Below, one piece after another: positions 8,331 to 17,519 of a DNA stretch of 50,120 bases (its first letter is position 1; every line of letters starts with the position of its first letter). The notes under the pieces are model-generated. The model saw only the letters and a list, made by a program, of their open reading frames with translations. It did not search any database and was not told the origin of the DNA. A program made the position numbers and the translations under genes. The DNA is from CAYQUC01 sp964514215 (lineage in GTDB: Bacteria; Pseudomonadota; Gammaproteobacteria; UBA6429; Thiohalophilaceae). Location of the stretch: the NCBI GenBank assembly GCA_964514215.1, contig CAZEPW010000019.1:1-50120 (forward strand), given 5' to 3'.

Positions 8331-8975
8331 TTATAGTTCAATATTGTGTTTTATTTCATCTAAAACAAGGCCATCAAGAAAAACGCGTTCATTTATTAAC
8401 TCTACTCGACCTTTACTAATCATATCTATCGCTTTTGGATAGATAATATGTTCTATTTTATGAATTTTTTGTTTAAGTTGTTCACTGGATTCTCCTGATA
8501 CAATAGCAACACTTGATTGTATTATCATCGGGCCAGCGTCTAATGCAGGGGTAACAAAGTGAACACTAGCCCCATGTTCGGATTCACCGGCATCAATAGC
8601 ACGTTGATGGGTGTTTAGACCTTTATACTTTGGTAAGAGCGATGGATGAATGTTAATTAATTTCCCAAGATTGCGTGTGACAAAGGTATCACTTAAAATT
8701 CGCATGAAACCCGCCAAAACTATTAGCGACACTTGGTATTCATCTAATATATCCGAAAGCGCCTCATCAAAATCTTCGCGTGACAGGTATTTTGCAGGTT
8801 CGATAAATACTGCTGGAATGCCGGTGTTTCTGGCGCGCTCCAAACCTTTGGCATCTAAACGATCACTAATAACAACTTTTATGACAACATCAAGTTTATT
8901 TTGTGTGATGGCATCCATAATTGCTTGCAAATTAGAGCCGTTACCCGAAAGTAATACCGCGATAGCAAGAGGCAT
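8331..8975 (-). CDS. purN: Phosphoribosylglycinamide formyltransferase
   Basis: Transfers a formyl group from 10-formyl-THF to GAR, the third step of purine synthesis. The 214 residues match the usual PurN length. Visible motifs are the phosphate loop SGNGSNLQ (10-17), INIHPSLLP with the catalytic His, and the downstream HGASVHFVTPALDAGPMI with the catalytic Asp. The ATG overlaps the purM stop (TAATG), so the two genes are translationally coupled. Confidence 0.96.
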   Translation of the reverse strand: MPLAIAVLLSGNGSNLQAIMDAITQNKLDVVIKVVISDRLDAKGLERARNTGIPAVFIEPAKYLSREDFDEALSDILDEYQVSLIVLAGFMRILSDTFVTRNLGKLINIHPSLLPKYKGLNTHQRAIDAGESEHGASVHFVTPALDAGPMIIQSSVAIVSGESSEQLKQKIHKIEHIIYPKAIDMISKGRVELINERVFLDGLVLDEIKHNIEL

Positions 8976-10039
8976 TAAATAATGTTTACCGTAGGGCTTG
9001 ATTCTACACTATTGTCAATTTTACCAATAACTTGGACGGTTTCTCCATAATCGTTTAGTAATTTTAAAGTGGATTCGACATCATTTTGGTCAATAACAAG
9101 CACCATACCAATACCGCAGTTAAATGTGCGGTGCATTTCAGCCGATGAAATATTGCCTTTTTCTTGTAACCAATCAAATATTACCGGTTTGCTCCAACTG
9201 GATTCATCAATATTCGCACTGGTATTATTTGGCATCACACGGGGAATATTTTCGAGTAAACCACCACCGGTTATGTGTGCTACAGCGTGTACATCGACTT
9301 TTGCGAAAAGTTTTAATAAGGATTTGACGTAGATACGAGTGGCTTGCATAACGTGAAAACTGAGTGGTTTACCGTCAAGTTTGTCGTTAAGTGATGAATT
9401 ATTAACCTCAAGAACTTTGCGTACTAAGGAATAACCATTAGAATGCGGACCATTGGATGATAAACCTATGATGACATCATTGGCTGTTACCTTTGAACCG
9501 TCAATAATGTTATTTTTTTCAACCACGCCAACGCAAAAACCAGCAAGGTCGTAGTCATTACCCTGATACATTCCGGGCATTTCAGCCGTTTCACCGCCAA
9601 TTAGGGCGGCACCGGCTTGAACGCAACCATCGGCAATGCCTTTAATGACATTACTGGCAATATTTAAAGATAATTTACCAGTTGCATAATAATCGAGAAA
9701 GAACAGTGGTTCAGCACCTTGGACAATCAGATCATTGGCACACATGGCGACCAGATCAATACCAATCGTGTCATGTACACCACTTTCAATGGCCAGTTTT
9801 AATTTAGTACCAACACCATCGGTGCCAGAAACTAATACTGGCTGTTTATAATTAGTGGGTATTTCAAACATAGCCCCAAAACCGCCAAGCCCTGATAATA
9901 CTCCCGGACGGTTGGTTCTTGCTACATGGGGTTTAATTTGTTCTATTAATTCATTTCCGGTATCAATATCAACACCAGCATCTCGGTAGCTGAGGCTAGT
10001 GGTATTTGAAGTGTTTTTTGATGATTTACCTTGAGACAC
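8975..10039 (-). CDS. purM: Phosphoribosylformylglycinamidine cyclo-ligase
   Basis: AIR synthetase, the fifth step of purine synthesis: ATP-driven ring closure of FGAM. The 354 residues are normal. The N-terminal SYRDAGVDIDTGNELIE, the SGTDGVGTKLKLA loop, GGETAEMPGMY and the C-terminal HITGGGLLENIPR are all canonical. The ATG at 10039 has a GGAG ribosome site. It is the first gene of purM-purN and diverges from the DUF2066 gene. I looked for a PurR-type operator in the upstream gap and did not find one. Confidence 0.97.
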   Translation of the reverse strand: MSQGKSSKNTSNTTSLSYRDAGVDIDTGNELIEQIKPHVARTNRPGVLSGLGGFGAMFEIPTNYKQPVLVSGTDGVGTKLKLAIESGVHDTIGIDLVAMCANDLIVQGAEPLFFLDYYATGKLSLNIASNVIKGIADGCVQAGAALIGGETAEMPGMYQGNDYDLAGFCVGVVEKNNIIDGSKVTANDVIIGLSSNGPHSNGYSLVRKVLEVNNSSLNDKLDGKPLSFHVMQATRIYVKSLLKLFAKVDVHAVAHITGGGLLENIPRVMPNNTSANIDESSWSKPVIFDWLQEKGNISSAEMHRTFNCGIGMVLVIDQNDVESTLKLLNDYGETVQVIGKIDNSVESSPTVNII

Positions 10040-10110
10040 ATTTTCTCCTGATACGACGCGTTAGCGCTTTTTTGCGAAACAGCTTGGTGCACAATGCTGC
10101 TGAAACAATT

Positions 10111-10140
10111 ATTATACTAGTATACCGATAGTCTTGCGAA
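10111..10140 (-). promoter_or_regulatory. Candidate sigma-70 promoter for purM
   Basis: On the minus strand TTCGCA (10140-10135), an 18-base spacer and a perfect TATAAT (10116-10111) lie about 70 bases before the purM start. Confidence 0.5.
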
Positions 10141-10279
10141 ATGAATAATTTTAAAACACTATAATTACAAAAATATGATCGATAATATGTGTGTATTTTT
10201 GCTAAGATCTTAATATTATAAGGTTTTCTATCTGCAAGACGTATTTCGACATTAAAGATAAATAGGACAATAAATTACG

Positions 10280-11431
10280 ATGCAAAGAATCAAATTTCTG
10301 TTTTTTTTAACAGGTTTCGTTTTATTTTCAGCTACTGTATCAGCAGAAGTGGTCAAGAATCTTTACGATATCGAAATTCCGGTTTTTAGTCAGGACAGAA
10401 AAGAGCGCAAAGTAGCGATTCGAACTGGTTTGGCTAGTGTGCTGGTTAAAGTAACGGGTCGTAGTGCTGTGTCTGAGTTACTCGAATTAGAAGACGTATA
10501 TCGAATCGCACCACAGTTTGTACAGCAATTTCGTTATCTAAAAGTGCTAAAAAGAAAAAAACAGAAAACTAAGACACTGGAACCGGTGCCAAGCAAAAAA
10601 CTATGGATTCGGTTTAACAAAAAAGCCATCAATAAAATGTTGCGTCAACGAAATTTACCCGTTTGGGGACAAACCCGTCCTTCTGCATTAGTTTGGTTTG
10701 TAATTGATAATAATGGGCGGCGAGAATTTATTGGAAATGATCGCGATAGTATTTTTCATGAAAGCATACTTAATTATTCTAAAGCGCGAGGTTTACCTGT
10801 TCGTTTTCCATTAATGGATTTGACCGATCGCGTTAATATAAAAACCAGTGATATTTGGGCTGGCTTTGATGGTGCAATTTTAAAAGCTTCTGAACGTTAT
10901 CATACTGAAGCCATTATAGTTGGAAGGGCATTTAAAAGCTTTAGCGGTTTATGGAAGACCCGATGGACATTATATCTAAACGGTAATAAACAAGTTTGGG
11001 AATTTCAGGATAATGAAATTGTGGCTGCAATAACACCGGGTATCGATCAGGTGACTGATAATTTATCCGTTAGATTCACACAAGTTAATATTAACCAAAA
11101 TAATAACCAAGTATTGCTTAAAGTGACGAATATTGAAGATTTGGCTGATTATTCCCGTGTAGTAAAATATTTATCGTCGATATCATCTGTTATTCAAATA
11201 CAACCCTATGTATTAAATAAAGATAATGTAATTTTTAATCTGACGACTCGTGGAGGAAGAATTGGCGTGGCTCAATCCATTTCTCTTGGTCGGTTGTTTG
11301 TAAAAGATGATGCAATGATTCCAAATGTAGTAATTGATACTATTGAACGCGATGAGCAAGGTCAAATTAAATCCGATGAGAACGTTGAAGTAACGATAGC
11401 ATATGATTTAAAGTATCGATTATTAAAGTAG
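10280..11431 (+). CDS. DUF2066 domain protein, exported
   Basis: This 383-residue protein has a clear signal peptide (FLFFLTGFVLFSATVSA, cleaved near residue 22) and the DUF2066 hallmark start NLYDIEIPVFSQDRKERKVAIRTGLASVLVKVTGR. The mature protein should be periplasmic or membrane-attached. Its function is not established. The order DUF2066, CDP-alcohol phosphatidyltransferase, hda with gaps of 29 and 8 bp suggests one transcript, an arrangement seen widely in gammaproteobacteria next to purM. Confidence 0.82.
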   Translation: MQRIKFLFFLTGFVLFSATVSAEVVKNLYDIEIPVFSQDRKERKVAIRTGLASVLVKVTGRSAVSELLELEDVYRIAPQFVQQFRYLKVLKRKKQKTKTLEPVPSKKLWIRFNKKAINKMLRQRNLPVWGQTRPSALVWFVIDNNGRREFIGNDRDSIFHESILNYSKARGLPVRFPLMDLTDRVNIKTSDIWAGFDGAILKASERYHTEAIIVGRAFKSFSGLWKTRWTLYLNGNKQVWEFQDNEIVAAITPGIDQVTDNLSVRFTQVNINQNNNQVLLKVTNIEDLADYSRVVKYLSSISSVIQIQPYVLNKDNVIFNLTTRGGRIGVAQSISLGRLFVKDDAMIPNVVIDTIERDEQGQIKSDENVEVTIAYDLKYRLLK

Positions 11432-11460
11432 TTACAATTTTTTATAATTAATGAGATAAA

Positions 11461-12015
11461 TTGAATTTAAAACATTTACCAAATTTAATTAGTATTTTAC
11501 GAATGATACTGGTGATTCCGGTAGTGTTATTAATGCTTGAGCGTCAGTTCGAATGGGCATTAGGATTGTTTATTGTGGCCGGTTTATCCGATGCAGTGGA
11601 TGGTTATTTAGCAAAAAGATTTAATTGGATTTCACGGCTCGGTGAAATACTTGACCCTCTAGCCGACAAATTGTTGATGGTAAGCTGTTATATTGTTTTG
11701 TGGTGGTTAAACTATTTACCGGAATGGTTAGTCTCAATTGTGATTGGGCGTGACATACTCATCGTTTTAGGGGCTATTGTTTATCGAACTATAATTAAAT
11801 TAAATAAAATTACAGCAACGCAAATTAGTAAAGTGAATACAACCGCTCAAATATTATTAATTTGTATCGTGTTGTTTTCAATTGTGGCGATTGATTTACC
11901 TGAAACCATGTTAACGACAATATTTGTTATAGTGTTTTTAACAACAATGGCGAGTGGTATTGATTATGTCGTTATTTGGTATAAACAACTATTTAACAAA
12001 CAATATCATTTGTAA
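11461..12015 (+). CDS. CDP-alcohol phosphatidyltransferase (PgsA-like)
   Basis: An integral membrane enzyme that transfers a phosphatidyl group from CDP-diacylglycerol to an alcohol, most likely glycerol-3-phosphate. The family signature is intact: D47-G48, A51-K52, G61, D65 and D69 (DG-xx-AK-x8-G-xxx-D-xxx-D), with the usual R at the fourth position being K. About five to six membrane helices are seen. The start is TTG at 11461, chosen because NLKHLPNLISILR is the conserved N-terminus; the next Met would remove it. The 184-residue length fits PgsA. A second, canonical pgsA may exist elsewhere, so the exact product is uncertain. Confidence 0.8.
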   Translation: MNLKHLPNLISILRMILVIPVVLLMLERQFEWALGLFIVAGLSDAVDGYLAKRFNWISRLGEILDPLADKLLMVSCYIVLWWLNYLPEWLVSIVIGRDILIVLGAIVYRTIIKLNKITATQISKVNTTAQILLICIVLFSIVAIDLPETMLTTIFVIVFLTTMASGIDYVVIWYKQLFNKQYHL

Positions 12016-12023
12016 AATTTAAA

Positions 12024-12713
12024 ATGGATAATGACACTCAATTAATTTTAAACTTTGACTTAAAAGAAGTCGCTCGTTTTGAAAACTTTATTATTGATGA
12101 TAATCAAACCCTAGTTAATGATCTACAAAATGAATCGCAATTTTGTATTTATTTCTACGGCACATCGGGTTCAGGGAAAACGCATTTATTGCACTCATTG
12201 TGCCATGAGTATTCTCGGTTATCCAAATCAACGACCTATATTCCTTTGGCTGATTATCAGTCATTATCACCCAAAATATTTATTGGTTTAGAAAACATGG
12301 CTTTAGTGTGCATTGATGACATTCAAATGATCGCTGGAAATTCCGAATGGGAAAATGAATTATTTCATCTTTATAATCGTCTGCGGGATAATAACGGTAG
12401 AATAATTGTTAGTAGCGCGATATCGTTAAAATCATTACCGGTAGAGTTAGCCGACTTACGTTCGCGTTTTTCATGGGGGCCTGTTTACCAAATAAAAGCA
12501 CTTAGCGATCATAATAAATGCTTAGCATTGCAACAACACGCCAATTCACGAGGATTAGAACTAACGGATGAAGTTTGTGAGTATTTATTAAGTCATTATT
12601 CCCGTGATATCGGCAGTTTATTTGAGATGCTAGATACTTTAGATAAAGCAGCTTTAGTCGCAAAACGAAAAATCACAATTCCATTTGCACGTAAAGTTTT
12701 AGTGGATGAATAG
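12024..12713 (+). CDS. hda: DnaA inactivator Hda
   Basis: An AAA+ DnaA paralogue that, with the loaded sliding clamp, drives hydrolysis of ATP on DnaA and so prevents re-initiation. The N-terminal clamp-binding motif QLILNF is at 6-11, Walker A GTSGSGKT at 46-53 and Walker B LVCIDDIQ at 94-101. LADLRSRFSWGPVYQIKALSD carries the sensor and arginine-finger region. It lacks the DnaA DNA-binding domain, as expected at 229 residues. The Walker A is more canonical than the E. coli one. It ends the DUF2066 operon. Confidence 0.93.
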   Translation: MDNDTQLILNFDLKEVARFENFIIDDNQTLVNDLQNESQFCIYFYGTSGSGKTHLLHSLCHEYSRLSKSTTYIPLADYQSLSPKIFIGLENMALVCIDDIQMIAGNSEWENELFHLYNRLRDNNGRIIVSSAISLKSLPVELADLRSRFSWGPVYQIKALSDHNKCLALQQHANSRGLELTDEVCEYLLSHYSRDIGSLFEMLDTLDKAALVAKRKITIPFARKVLVDE

Positions 12714-12804
12714 GTTAGAAATAAAAATGGTCGCGTTTCTACTTCAATATTAATTCCGTAATTTAACTTGGCATTGGTATGGCTTTTTTTATTTTACAGT
12801 TAGG

Positions 12805-13170
12805 TTAATTAGCTTTCGATTTTTCTCGGGCATTCATTTTCACAAAATAAATACAACCTATAAATAATCCAAAACTTAATGCCGTTTCTATTAATGCTAA
12901 ATGACGGGTTACTTCATTGGCATAGGCTTCGACAGTGGCGTGAATAAAATACGCTAAGGCCAGAAAACTGCACCATGCATGAGTGTATGGTTTGGCGCGT
13001 AATAAGCCATATAGCGGAAACAGCAACGGGCCTATTGCAATGGCGAGCAACATCATTATTGGTGTTGGTGATGTTTCTATAAAGAATAGAATCCAATATA
13101 AAAATAATAAAACAAGCCCAAAATAACAGACTAAAGTGAGTTTACGATAAAACAGTGAATTAAATGTCAT
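12805..13170 (-). CDS. DUF2069 inner-membrane protein
   Basis: A 121-residue protein with four hydrophobic segments (about 10-30, 35-52, 62-80 and 88-110) and conserved elements of DUF2069 such as GPLLFPLYGLLRAKPYTHAW. The function is unknown. It follows the WrbA-like gene by 8 bp on the same strand, a conserved trio with ArsC-like, WrbA-like and DUF2069 genes in gammaproteobacteria. It converges on hda with a 91-bp gap in which I see no clear terminator. Confidence 0.82.
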   Translation of the reverse strand: MTFNSLFYRKLTLVCYFGLVLLFLYWILFFIETSPTPIMMLLAIAIGPLLFPLYGLLRAKPYTHAWCSFLALAYFIHATVEAYANEVTRHLALIETALSFGLFIGCIYFVKMNAREKSKAN

Positions 13171-13178
13171 AATAAATT

Positions 13179-13787
13179 TTAATCTTTCTTTGAATAAATC
13201 TTTGCAGTGCTAGCCAGACGTTTACCTAAGGCAATACATAATATTTTTTCATCATCCGCTATTTGAGTATTGCCATCAATACCTGCATGATGACTGGCTC
13301 CATAAGGCGTACCGCCAGTTGTTGTTGAGTTTAATTTCTCTTCACTATAGGGTAGGCCAAGTATCATCATACCATGATGCAATAATGGTAACATCATGGA
13401 CAGTAATACACTTTCTTGTCCTCCATGCAGGCTGGAGCTGGAGGTAAATACCGCAGCCGGTTTTCCTATTAAGGCACCCGATAACCAAAGTGGCGTAGTT
13501 GAATCCAGAAAAAATTTTAAATCTGATGACATATTTCCAAAGTAGGCCGGACTGCCCAGAGCAACCGCACAACATTGCTTTAAATCATCGAGACAGACAT
13601 AGGGCGCACCAGATTCAGGAATACTCTCGGCAGTTGATTCACAGACCGTCGATGTTTTAGCAACCGTTCTGATTCGAGCACTCATCTGATCCACTGACTC
13701 GATTCCGCGCGCAATAAGTTGTGCCATAGCAGCGGTTGAACCATTTCGACTACTGTATAACACCAGTACTTCATTGTTACTCATCAT
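13179..13787 (-). CDS. WrbA-type NAD(P)H:quinone oxidoreductase
   Basis: A flavodoxin-fold FMN enzyme expected to reduce quinones by two electrons. VLVLYSSRNGST near residues 8-19 is the FMN phosphate loop; GSPAYFGNMSSDLKFFLD and the GGQESVLLSMMLPLLHHGMMILGLPY stretch are characteristic of WrbA. At 202 residues it is normal. It lies 6 bp after the ArsC-like gene and 8 bp before DUF2069, so the three are probably one operon. The physiological substrate is not shown by the sequence. Confidence 0.88.
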   Translation of the reverse strand: MMSNNEVLVLYSSRNGSTAAMAQLIARGIESVDQMSARIRTVAKTSTVCESTAESIPESGAPYVCLDDLKQCCAVALGSPAYFGNMSSDLKFFLDSTTPLWLSGALIGKPAAVFTSSSSLHGGQESVLLSMMLPLLHHGMMILGLPYSEEKLNSTTTGGTPYGASHHAGIDGNTQIADDEKILCIALGKRLASTAKIYSKKD

Positions 13788-13793
13788 TACTAC

Positions 13794-14141
13794 TCACAGA
13801 ATTTCCAAAATGTTTTCAGGTGGTCGCCCAATTCGTGCTTGGCCATTACAAACAACAATAGGGCGTTCAATTAATATTGGATTTTCAATCATAGCGGAAA
13901 TTAACGCTTTCTCATCTAAGTTTTCGTCGTCTAATTTAAGCTCTGTATAGGGTTTTTCATGTTGTCGCATTAACTCTCGAGCTGAGATGTTAAGCATGGA
14001 TAATATTTCTTTTAATGTTGAATAATCTGGGGGTGTTTCAAGATAATATATTTCACTGGGATTAAGATCGCGATCGTTTAATAGCTGTAAAGTTTGCCGT
14101 GATTTCGAACATCGATTGTTGTGGTATATTAATACAGTCAT
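13794..14141 (-). CDS. arsC: ArsC-family reductase (glutaredoxin-coupled type)
   Basis: A small thioredoxin-fold reductase. The catalytic Cys is C11 in RCSKSR. The later stretch NPILIERPIVVCNGQARIGRPPENI carries the conserved Arg residues and the RP(I)V motif of ArsC. At 115 residues it is the normal length. It probably reduces arsenate to arsenite with glutathione and glutaredoxin, but it lies in a conserved housekeeping trio, not an ars operon, so a wider thiol role is possible. It is the first gene of the operon with the WrbA-like and DUF2069 genes. Confidence 0.85.
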   Translation of the reverse strand: MTVLIYHNNRCSKSRQTLQLLNDRDLNPSEIYYLETPPDYSTLKEILSMLNISARELMRQHEKPYTELKLDDENLDEKALISAMIENPILIERPIVVCNGQARIGRPPENILEIL

Positions 14142-14344
14142 TATAAAAAGTAGTCCATTTTTTCAGATATCTGCTATTCTAATCTAATACGGAATTTTTA
14201 AATATATTTAAAATTTAAACATAAGAAACGGATGGTTTATTGGTTGCTGTTAATCCCGTGATATCTTGACAGTAAATTAAGTGGGTGTTAGCTTGGAAGC
14301 TTCAGACTCATTTTACTATTTTTATTGATTACATTCGTTGGCTA

Positions 14345-14653
14345 ATGCAAAAAAACACAATTTTAATTACTTTAATTCTATTATTTAGCGCTTCGCTATT
14401 TACTGTTTCCTGCGCTATCAACCCACCTGTTCAGGAAATGAGTAATGCCCGACAAGCACTTAATGCCGCTCGAGAGGCTAATGCTGAGCAATACGCTGAA
14501 AATCATTACAAAAAGGCCAAAGAGTTGCTCGAACAAGCACGTTCAAACATCGAAAATGGCGATTATCATACTGCTCGATATTTAGCCTTAGAAGCTAAAA
14601 ACGAAGCCATACAAGCACGGCAGAATTCTCAAAATCTATCAAAAGATAAATAA
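14345..14653 (+). CDS. DUF4398 lipoprotein
   Basis: A 102-residue product starting at ATG 14345, which gives a clean lipoprotein signal (ITLILLFSASLFTVSC, lipid Cys about residue 23). An upstream in-frame GTG at 14285 would add a non-signal tail and has no ribosome site. The mature part is one long amphipathic helical region (ARQALNAAREANAEQYAENHYKKAKELLEQA) of the DUF4398 type, as in small OmpA-associated or LysM-linked lipoproteins. It probably sits in the outer membrane facing the periplasm. The next gene encodes a lipoprotein with a related helix plus LysM. Confidence 0.78.
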   Translation: MQKNTILITLILLFSASLFTVSCAINPPVQEMSNARQALNAAREANAEQYAENHYKKAKELLEQARSNIENGDYHTARYLALEAKNEAIQARQNSQNLSKDK

Positions 14654-14842
14654 TTAGAGCGAATAAAGCACCGTATAGCTATCAATTTATAATTTTTGTT
14701 TATTATTTTATTTCATTTGTATCGCTAGCTTGACACTTTTATATACTCGGTGATATTTTGTCGAAATTCTTTTGTAGGACGAGCATGTTAGGTGTCAGTT
14801 AACAAATAAAAAAATAACAATAAATATTACTTGGAGTAAACC

Positions 14843-15472
14843 ATGGCAATTGGCAACAAAATTAAGTACTTAGCATTAACATTGGCTGTTATTACGCTCA
14901 CAGCTTGTGATACAACACCGGACAAAGAAAACTCAAATAGTGCCGCTGATGCCATAGCCGCCGCCAAATCTGCTAATAAGCGTGCTAGCGACGAAAAATA
15001 TGAATGGCGCGATACCGGATTATTAATTAAGAAAGCAGAAAAAGCTTTAGCATCGGGTAATGCTAAACGTGCAATGAGTTTGGCAAATAAAGCTCGTCGC
15101 CAAGCAGAAAATGCGGTTAAGCAAAAATATAATGAGCTCAAGCGTCTTAATCACATGTTGAGTGGTGAAGCACAAGTTATACAAACAAGTGAATCTGAAG
15201 CTGCTGGTTATCTTGTTGTAAAAGGTGATAGTCTGTGGGATATATCGGCAAAATCGGATATCTATGGCAATCCATATCAATGGCCATTAATTTATAAACA
15301 TAATCGCGATAAAATTAAAGATGCTGATTTAATCTTTCCGGGGCAACAATTTGCGATTGAATCTAACATTTCTGATGAAATTGTTAGTGTGGCAGTGTTA
15401 CACGCAAAATCTCGCGGTCGTTGGTCATTAAATTCTCTGGAAGTTTCTGATTCAACGTATCTAGAGCAATAA
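14843..15472 (+). CDS. Lipoprotein with DUF4398-like helix and LysM domain
   Basis: A 209-residue protein. The signal ends in LTLAVITLTAC, so Cys22 should be lipidated. Residues about 35-115 form Ala/Lys-rich helices (AAKSANKRASDE, LANKARRQAENAVKQ) like the preceding gene. A LysM domain lies at about 123-172 (YLVVKGDSLWDISAK to FPGQQFAI), which binds peptidoglycan. The protein should tie the outer membrane to the cell wall. The LysM is a longer variant with an YGNPYQWPLIYKHNRDKI insert, known from proteobacterial LysM lipoproteins. A strong terminator follows. Confidence 0.85.
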   Translation: MAIGNKIKYLALTLAVITLTACDTTPDKENSNSAADAIAAAKSANKRASDEKYEWRDTGLLIKKAEKALASGNAKRAMSLANKARRQAENAVKQKYNELKRLNHMLSGEAQVIQTSESEAAGYLVVKGDSLWDISAKSDIYGNPYQWPLIYKHNRDKIKDADLIFPGQQFAIESNISDEIVSVAVLHAKSRGRWSLNSLEVSDSTYLEQ

Positions 15473-15495
15473 ATGTTACGGTCATTTATCTTGCT

Positions 15496-15521
15496 AAAAG
15501 GCTCCTAGTGGAGCCTTTTTT
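15496..15521 (+). terminator. Rho-independent terminator after the LysM lipoprotein gene
   Basis: AAGGCTCC, loop TAGT, GGAGCCTT and a run of T. It is a textbook terminator and excludes read-through as the main source of yihY transcription. Confidence 0.93.
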
Positions 15522-15556
15522 ATTGAATGAAACCAACTTTAAAATCGAAAGTTATC

Positions 15557-16774
15557 ATGAATAAAATGTATAAGAATATCGTGACATATCTCGATATTTT
15601 TATTCACCGATTTATAGCCGATCATTGTCCTCATATCGCCGCCGCATTAACGTTTACATCGCTATTGGCATTAGTGCCACTATTGACTGTATCTGTGACG
15701 ATTATAAAACAAGTTCCTGCTGCACAAGATTTTCTTGCAGTTGGACAGGAATATTTATTTCAGATTTTTGCACCGGAGTTTGGTGATGAAGTGAAATCGT
15801 ATTTATTAGAATTTGTGACAAAAACACAAAGCCTAACTAAAATTGGTATCTTATTTGTTGCGATTACGGCTTTACTAACTTTGGACACCGTAGAAAAAAC
15901 ACTTAATAGAATTTGGCAGGTGAAAAAGTCTCGAAATATTTTAATGCGTTTTTCTATTTATTTAATCGTATTAAGCTTGGGGCCGGTGCTTATTGGAATT
16001 AGTTTATCGGTAACAACATATTTATCGACACTAAAATTTTTTTCGGACACCATTTCAACTCAAGAAGTTGGTTATAATTATCTCGCTGTTTTACCGATAA
16101 TCACAACAACAATTGCATTTACATTATTGTATAAAATTGTTCCTAATGTGAAAGTGCCATTTAGCTTGGCTTTAATTGGTGGTGTTGTTGCAGCATTGCT
16201 CTTTGAGCTTTCAAAACGTGGCTTTGCCTATTTTATTACCTCATTTTCAACCTATCAATTAATTTATGGCGCGTTAGCAGCAATTCCATTAACGCTTATT
16301 TGGTTTTATGTCTCATGGTTGGTAGTGCTTATTGGTGCTGAAGTTACTGCAAGTGGAGCTGATTTTTTGAATTTAAAACTTAAAAGAAAATTAAATACGC
16401 AGGTTGATCTGTGTATCGCAATAAAAATTTTAGGTGATATAGGTTTTTTGTCTAAAAAAAATGGCGTCAGTACAAACGACATTTTGAAAAGTGAAAGTCA
16501 TATTTCGGATGAGTTAATTAATAATGTGTTAATAAAACTTGAAGAAACTGGCTTAATTAAGCAACAGGATAATATTTGGTTTTTGGCTCGAGAAAAAGTG
16601 AGTTATAGTATCCAAGAATTAATGAGTATTACTAACCCTTCTTGCTGTGTTGATTATTTGCAACATGATTCCAACGAATTTGAATTTAGCCAAAATATTG
16701 AAAAAGCCCTAGCGCAATTACGTGTTGAACTTAAAAAATCATCTCCAATACTCCTGCAGAATATATACAATTAA
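15557..16774 (+). CDS. yihY: YihY/BrkB family membrane protein
   Basis: An inner-membrane protein with six membrane segments in the first 270 residues, typical of YihY (once called RNase BN). HCPHIAAALTFTSLLALVPLLTV is the family start and the helix LIYGALAAIPLTLIWFYVSWLVVLIGAEVTA the conserved end. A C-terminal extension (about 290-400) looks like a winged helix (NNVLIKLEETGLIKQQDNIW). The first possible ATG (15527) lies 6 bases past the terminator T-run and has no ribosome site; ATG 15557 with GAAAG upstream is preferred. The function of the family is not settled. Confidence 0.88.
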   Translation: MNKMYKNIVTYLDIFIHRFIADHCPHIAAALTFTSLLALVPLLTVSVTIIKQVPAAQDFLAVGQEYLFQIFAPEFGDEVKSYLLEFVTKTQSLTKIGILFVAITALLTLDTVEKTLNRIWQVKKSRNILMRFSIYLIVLSLGPVLIGISLSVTTYLSTLKFFSDTISTQEVGYNYLAVLPIITTTIAFTLLYKIVPNVKVPFSLALIGGVVAALLFELSKRGFAYFITSFSTYQLIYGALAAIPLTLIWFYVSWLVVLIGAEVTASGADFLNLKLKRKLNTQVDLCIAIKILGDIGFLSKKNGVSTNDILKSESHISDELINNVLIKLEETGLIKQQDNIWFLAREKVSYSIQELMSITNPSCCVDYLQHDSNEFEFSQNIEKALAQLRVELKKSSPILLQNIYN

Positions 16775-17003
16775 TTTGTGTGTTAATAGTTTGCTCGAAA
16801 TTTAGGCAATTATTTGATAGTGTGAAATATCATGAGATTTTACACTAGAATTTGGTTAGAATGGCTTTCAATATCAGATTTTGTATTTTAAATTGTTGAT
16901 TTTATTGTATTTTTATTGCCTGATTTCGCTAATATTAATATTGAATTATACACACGATATGTGGTCTGATTATTAATATACCGAGATTAGGATTAAGTAA
17001 GCA
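16775..17003. other. Intergenic gap before the thioredoxin/TolC operon
   Basis: This 229-bp AT-rich stretch must hold the operon's promoter, since yihY ends just upstream. I could not fix a convincing -35/-10 pair or a terminator. Confidence 0.35.
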
Positions 17004-17489
17004 ATGAAAAGAATTATGTTGAAAGTACTAAGTGTTACTCTATTTTTATTTACGATGAATTTAGCAGTAGCAGATGACTTTAGATTGAATGATATTAATG
17101 GAAAGTCGCATAATTTATCCGATTATAAAGGGAAATGGGTTGTTGTTAACTACTGGGCGACATGGTGTCCACCGTGTTTAGATGAGATTCCAGAATTAGT
17201 TGATTTTCATGAAGCGCATAAAGATAAGGATGCAGTTGTATTGGGATTGAATTATGAAGATGTTGAGCCTAAATATTTAAAAGAATTTGTTGATCAGTAT
17301 TTTATTTCTTATCCGGTATTACACGCCGATCCAGGACAAGCTGATTATTGGGGGCCAGTTAATGGTTTACCGACTACAATTATAATATCGCCATCAGGTG
17401 ATATGGTAGCGCGTCAAGTTGGCCGGGTTACAGGGGCATTTTTAGAAAAAATCATTAAGGATAATGCTAAACACGCTTTAAAAAAATAA
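17004..17489 (+). CDS. TlpA-like periplasmic thioredoxin
   Basis: A 161-residue exported thiol-disulfide protein. The signal peptide ends at AVA near residue 23. The redox motif WCPPC (C55, C58) follows KGKWVVVNYWAT, and the cis-Pro loop is GLPTT. It resembles TlpA/ResA reductases that keep periplasmic Cys reduced. It is first in a run with a second thioredoxin, a TolC-like protein and an adaptor, with gaps of 30, 12 and 47 bp. It needs an electron donor such as DsbD or CcdA, which is not in the window. Confidence 0.88.
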   Translation: MKRIMLKVLSVTLFLFTMNLAVADDFRLNDINGKSHNLSDYKGKWVVVNYWATWCPPCLDEIPELVDFHEAHKDKDAVVLGLNYEDVEPKYLKEFVDQYFISYPVLHADPGQADYWGPVNGLPTTIIISPSGDMVARQVGRVTGAFLEKIIKDNAKHALKK

Positions 17490-17519
17490 CAGGTTTTATT
17501 TAAGTATTTGAGATATACA

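Noticed and set aside
8650..8982. 110-codon plus-strand ORF opposite purN
   Set aside because: It is a shadow of purN codons; the minus-strand product has every PurN motif.
10040..10279. PurR-type operator before purM
   Set aside because: I found only half-matching stretches such as TTTCGCAA and no palindromic ACGCAAACG-type site.
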